From Methylobacterium sp. 2A (GTDB lineage: Bacteria > Pseudomonadota > Alphaproteobacteria > Rhizobiales > Beijerinckiaceae): a stretch of DNA of 64,000 bases. Location of the stretch: the NCBI RefSeq assembly GCF_009806555.1, contig NZ_VUOK01000018.1, positions 62,001 to 126,000 of the forward strand, read 5' to 3'. The notes below the pieces were generated by a model that ran no database searches, was not told the origin of the DNA, and saw nothing but the letters and a program-made list of their open reading frames with translations. A program made the translations under genes and the position numbers. Below, one piece after another: positions 60,759 to 64,000 of this stretch; position 1 is the stretch's first letter, and every line of letters begins with the position of its first letter.

Positions 60759-61316
60759 CTAGTGGAAGAACGGCAGCGCGTGCGGCGCGAGATAGCCGAA
60801 GCCGAGGAGCGCCGCCCCGGCGAGCCCCAGGAAGCCGCCGGCGAAGACCAGCAGTGCGATCCCGGTGATCACCTCGGCGGAGGCCAGCACGATCCCGATC
60901 TGGAACGCCGCCGAGGCCAGCTCGTAATGGTGGTAGCGCAGCAGCGCGAGGTCGCGCCGGCCCTCCGAGGTGCGGGCCTTCTCGGAGAGTTCCTTGCGGC
61001 CCTCACCGGTCGCCGGCTCCGAATCCCAGCGGGCCAGGGTCTTGGCCCATTCGGCGCGCTTGGCCGCGATCGCGTCCTGGTTCGGTCCCGGCGGCACGAG
61101 CGCCAGCGCCTCGTCGGCGGTCTTGAGCACGGTCGAGCGGATCGTGCGGGCCTGGAAGTAGGCCCATTGGTTGGCGGCCTCGACATTGGCGCCGATCGAC
61201 TCCGTCTGCGACGCCTTGCCCAGGGTCTCGCTGAAGGCGAGGAACAGAGCCAGGACCGAGATCAGCAGCGCCACGCGCTTGTTCGAACCCTCGACCGCCC
61301 CGTGACCACTCGACAT
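60759..61316 (-). CDS. DUF4337-family membrane protein
   Basis: A 185-residue protein with TM1 at about 14-32 (VALLISVLALFLAFSETLG) and two C-terminal TM segments (about 136-157 and 160-180). Between them is a helical region (NVEAANQWAYFQARTIRSTVLKTADEALALVPPGP, then RYHHYELASAAFQIGIVLASAEVITG). This matches the DUF4337 family along its length. No function is known. The ATG at 61316 is taken as start. It faces the same way as the RND gene, which ends 73 bases upstream of it. Confidence 0.82.
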   Translation of the reverse strand: MSSGHGAVEGSNKRVALLISVLALFLAFSETLGKASQTESIGANVEAANQWAYFQARTIRSTVLKTADEALALVPPGPNQDAIAAKRAEWAKTLARWDSEPATGEGRKELSEKARTSEGRRDLALLRYHHYELASAAFQIGIVLASAEVITGIALLVFAGGFLGLAGAALLGFGYLAPHALPFFH

Positions 61317-61389
61317 CCCGATCCATACTCCCGCTCGATTCGCCGGCGGGAGTCACAGCGCATCGCGGCGCGTTGCGCAATGCAGATCA

Positions 61390-64000
61390 CTATTCCGCTG
61401 CTATGCGCGGCGGTGGCAGGTGCCCGTCATTGGCCGGATGCGCCGGGTCGGATGCATGCGCGTCCTCCGGGTCGTCCCGCTCGCCCACGAAGCGCCCGAA
61501 CAGCCGCTTCATCAGGTGGGACAGGTCGTCCATCAGCACGAAGATCGCCGGTACGAAGACCAGCGACAGCACGGTGGAGACGAGCAGGCCGCCGATCACC
61601 GCCACCGCCATGGGCGAGCGGAACTCGCCGCCGATCCCGTAGGCGAGCGCCGAGGGCACCATGCCGGCCGCCATGGCGATGGTGGTCATCACGATCGGCC
61701 GGGCGCGCTTCCGGCCGGCATCGACGATGGCGACGTTCCGATCGACCCCGGCCCGGATCTGCTCGACGGCGAAGTCGACCAGCATGATGGCGTTCTTGGT
61801 GACCACGCCCATCAGCATCAGGATGCCGATCACCACCGGCATCGAGATCGGCATGTGGCAGATCAGGAGCGCCAGGATCGCGCCGCCGATGGAGAGCGGC
61901 AGCGAGAACAGGATGGTCAGCGGCTGGAGGAAGTTGCCGAACAGCAGGATCAGCACGCCGAACACCATCATCAGGCCGGCGCCCATGGCGAGGGCAAAAC
62001 CCTCGAACACCTCGCCCATCACCTCGGCGTCGCCGGTCTGGCTGATCGTCACTCCGGGCGGCAGGTTCCTGGCGGTCGGCAGGTTCATGACCTGGCTGAT
62101 CAGCTCGGCCAGGGCATCCGAGCCCTGCATGTCGCCTTCGAGCGCCACGCGTACCGCGCGGTCGTAGCGGTCGATGCCGGTCGGTCCCTGGCCGAGGCTG
62201 ATATCGGCGACGGTGGCGAGCGGCACCGCGGCCCCGCCCTTCACCGGCACCTTCAGGGTCTCGAACTCGGAGAGCCGGCCGCGCAAGCTCTCGGGGAGCT
62301 GCACGCGGATCGGGATCTGCCGGTCGGTGGCGTTGAACTTGGCGAGGTTCATGCCGATGTCGCCGATCGTCCCGACCCGCACGGTCTCGGCGATCGTGTC
62401 GGTGGAGACTCCGAGATCGGCCGCGACCGCGGGCTTCGGCCGGATCCGGACCTCGGTCCGGTCCAGCGGCACCGTCGACATGACGTTGACGAGGTGCGGG
62501 ATCTGCTGCGCCTCGCGCTGGAGCTTGGCGGCGACATCGGCGACGACCGCCTTGTCGGGGCCGGCGATGATCAGCGCGAGATCGCGCTGACCGTTCTCGC
62601 GCAAAGCCCAGAAACGGAGATCCGGCTCCTCGCGCAGGATCGCGGCGACCTCGGCATCGACCTGTTTCTGGGTGCGATGGCGGGTGTTCTTCGGCGTGAG
62701 GTTGATGGTCAGGCTCGCGAGCCGGACCTCCTTCTTGCCGGGCAATTGCCGGCCGCCATCCACGAACACGCTCTTCACTTCGGGCAGCGCCCGGATCTTC
62801 GCCTCGATCCGGTCGCTCACCTGGACGGTGTCCTGGAGCCGGGCGCCCGGCGGCAGTTCCAGGACGAACAGCGTGCGCGCCTGATCCTCCGCCGGCAGGA
62901 AGCCCGCCGGCAGCAGGCCCGTGGAGGCGATGGAGGCGGCAAAGCACGCGATGCCGAGGACCAGCGTGATGAACTTGTGCCGCACCGACCACGCCACGAG
63001 GCGGGTGTAGCCGCGCATCACGAACCCGTCGCGCGTGTGGTCCGGCCCGTGGTCGCGCAAAAAGTAGGCGGCGAGGAGCGGCGTGATCAGCCGCGCCACC
63101 AGCAGCGACATGAACACCGCGGCCGCAATCGTCAGGCCGAACTGCTTGAAATACTGGCCGGCGATGCCGCCCATGAACGATACGGGCGAGAAGATCGCCA
63201 TGATGGTCGCCGTGATGGCGATGACCGCAAGCCCGATCTCGTCAGCGGCCTCCAGGGCAGCGCGGTAGGGCGATTTCCCCATCCGCATGTGGCGGACGAT
63301 GTTCTCTATCTCCACGATCGCGTCATCGACGAGGATGCCGGTGACCAGCGTGATTGCCAGCAGGCTGACCGCGTTGAGCGAGAAGCCCAGCGCGCTCATC
63401 ACCCAGAAGGTCGGCAGCACCGAGAGCGGCAGCGCCACCGCGGCGATCAGCGTCGCCCGCCAGTCGCGCAGGAACAGCAGCACGACGACCACCGCCAGGG
63501 CGGCGCCCTCGATCAGGCCCATCATGGCCGAGTGGTAATTGCCGATCGTGTTGTCGACGCTGGTGTCGATCAGGTCGAAGCGCACGTCGGGATTGGCGGC
63601 ATGGAGCGCCGCGATCTTCTTGGCGACGCCCATCGCGACGTCAGCGTCGCTCGCGCCGTTGGCCCGGGAGATCGCGAAGGCCACCACCGGCTCGCCGTTG
63701 AAGCGCGCGAAGGTGCGGGGCTCCTCGGCGGTGTCCGAGAGGGTCGCGAGCTCGTCGAGCCGGACCTTGCGGTTGCCCGGCACGACGATCGAGGTCTTGG
63801 CCAACGTCTCCAGGCTCGCCGAGGCGGCGAGCGCGCGGATCGACTGCTCCTGGCCGCCGATTTCCGCCCGGCCGCCGGCCATGTCGGCCGAGGTCAGGCG
63901 CAATTGCCGGTTCACGTCCGCCGCGGTGATGCCCAGCGCCAGCAGCCGGTCGGGCTTCAGGGTGACGCGGATCTCGCGGGCGACGCCGCCCAGACGCTCG
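61390..64000 (-). CDS. RND efflux pump inner-membrane permease (AcrB/MexB/HAE1 type), 5' end beyond window
   Basis: The last 869 residues of an RND permease normally of about 1040. The open frame runs to base 64000 without a start, so the N-terminus lies outside. GILVDDAIVEIENIVRHMRMGKSPYRAALEAADEIG contains the TM4 proton-relay Asp pair, and FMGGIAGQYFKQFGLTIAAAVFMSLLVARLITPLLAAYF follows. A second half repeats the fold (ILMLMGVVTKNAIMLVDFAVEQ). Such pumps work with a periplasmic adaptor and an outer-membrane channel; neither is in view. The cytoplasmic tail is acidic and His/Pro-rich. Confidence 0.93.
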   Translation of the reverse strand, partial: ERLGGVAREIRVTLKPDRLLALGITAADVNRQLRLTSADMAGGRAEIGGQEQSIRALAASASLETLAKTSIVVPGNRKVRLDELATLSDTAEEPRTFARFNGEPVVAFAISRANGASDADVAMGVAKKIAALHAANPDVRFDLIDTSVDNTIGNYHSAMMGLIEGAALAVVVVLLFLRDWRATLIAAVALPLSVLPTFWVMSALGFSLNAVSLLAITLVTGILVDDAIVEIENIVRHMRMGKSPYRAALEAADEIGLAVIAITATIMAIFSPVSFMGGIAGQYFKQFGLTIAAAVFMSLLVARLITPLLAAYFLRDHGPDHTRDGFVMRGYTRLVAWSVRHKFITLVLGIACFAASIASTGLLPAGFLPAEDQARTLFVLELPPGARLQDTVQVSDRIEAKIRALPEVKSVFVDGGRQLPGKKEVRLASLTINLTPKNTRHRTQKQVDAEVAAILREEPDLRFWALRENGQRDLALIIAGPDKAVVADVAAKLQREAQQIPHLVNVMSTVPLDRTEVRIRPKPAVAADLGVSTDTIAETVRVGTIGDIGMNLAKFNATDRQIPIRVQLPESLRGRLSEFETLKVPVKGGAAVPLATVADISLGQGPTGIDRYDRAVRVALEGDMQGSDALAELISQVMNLPTARNLPPGVTISQTGDAEVMGEVFEGFALAMGAGLMMVFGVLILLFGNFLQPLTILFSLPLSIGGAILALLICHMPISMPVVIGILMLMGVVTKNAIMLVDFAVEQIRAGVDRNVAIVDAGRKRARPIVMTTIAMAAGMVPSALAYGIGGEFRSPMAVAVIGGLLVSTVLSLVFVPAIFVLMDDLSHLMKRLFGRFVGERDDPEDAHASDPAHPANDGHLPPPRIAAE

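Overview
The window is GC-rich alphaproteobacterial chromosome. I infer a member of the Hyphomicrobiales, most likely Methylobacteriaceae. The evidence is the VCTAYGAGFFYIPGTDTC porin family in three tandem copies, the CtrA/SciP/FlbD type of flagellar control, an alphaproteobacterial AddB without a Walker A motif, a class I PHA synthase and a PmtA-type phospholipid N-methyltransferase. I found no tRNA, rRNA, CRISPR array, prophage or insertion sequence; apart from some intergenic palindromes the stretch looks like core or near-core chromosome.

Layout. 0-12 kb is flagellar. A partial fliP sits at the left edge behind an HpnL-like membrane protein gene. A minus-strand block runs fliK, flgD, sciP, fliF, fliG, fliH, fliN, flbD, the same fliF-to-flbD order as in Caulobacter, with a near-consensus CtrA box upstream of fliF. 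Between the two flagellar parts lie a small Fe-S protein, an orphan capsule-export (KpsE-type) protein and a small unknown protein. 12-25 kb is housekeeping and metabolism: mnmA, a pmtA-like methyltransferase, a TVP38-family protein, an orphan histidine kinase, bioB, a fumarylacetoacetase-family hydrolase, a FadL-type porin, two tiny membrane proteins, phaC and a class I aminotransferase. 25-28 kb holds small exported or unknown proteins and prfB, which carries a textbook +1 programmed frameshift.

28-36 kb is a six-gene minus-strand operon, dppABCDF plus a gamma-glutamyltransferase with no signal peptide. It fits import of gamma-glutamyl or glutathione-type peptides followed by cytoplasmic cleavage. 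35.7-38.2 kb has a double PilZ-like protein, a HupE/UreJ protein and a secreted protein with an internal repeat. 38.5-45 kb carries three tandem porins, each followed by a matching terminator. Copies 1 and 3 share a 108-base identical tract, which suggests gene conversion. 45-50.4 kb is a tricarboxylate locus: a 2-hydroxycarboxylate transporter, a citrate/tricarballylate MFS carrier, a GntR regulator and a divergent tcuA-like flavoprotein; no tcuB is present.

50.8-64 kb has addB without addA, a VOC/bleomycin-resistance-like protein, glutaryl-CoA dehydrogenase, an AEC transporter, a PLP trans-sulfuration enzyme, TspO, a coiled-coil membrane protein built of 11-residue repeats, PsiE, a DUF4337 protein and a 5'-truncated RND efflux pump.

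For novelty, the best leads are the porin mosaic, the hendecad-repeat protein at 59.5-60.0 kb, the block of four consecutive hairpins at 48.03-48.12 kb, the reduced tcu locus and the CtrA/SciP/FlbD cluster. I do not see an obviously undescribed multi-gene system. Family names come from recognition of motifs and sequence resemblance, not from database searches.
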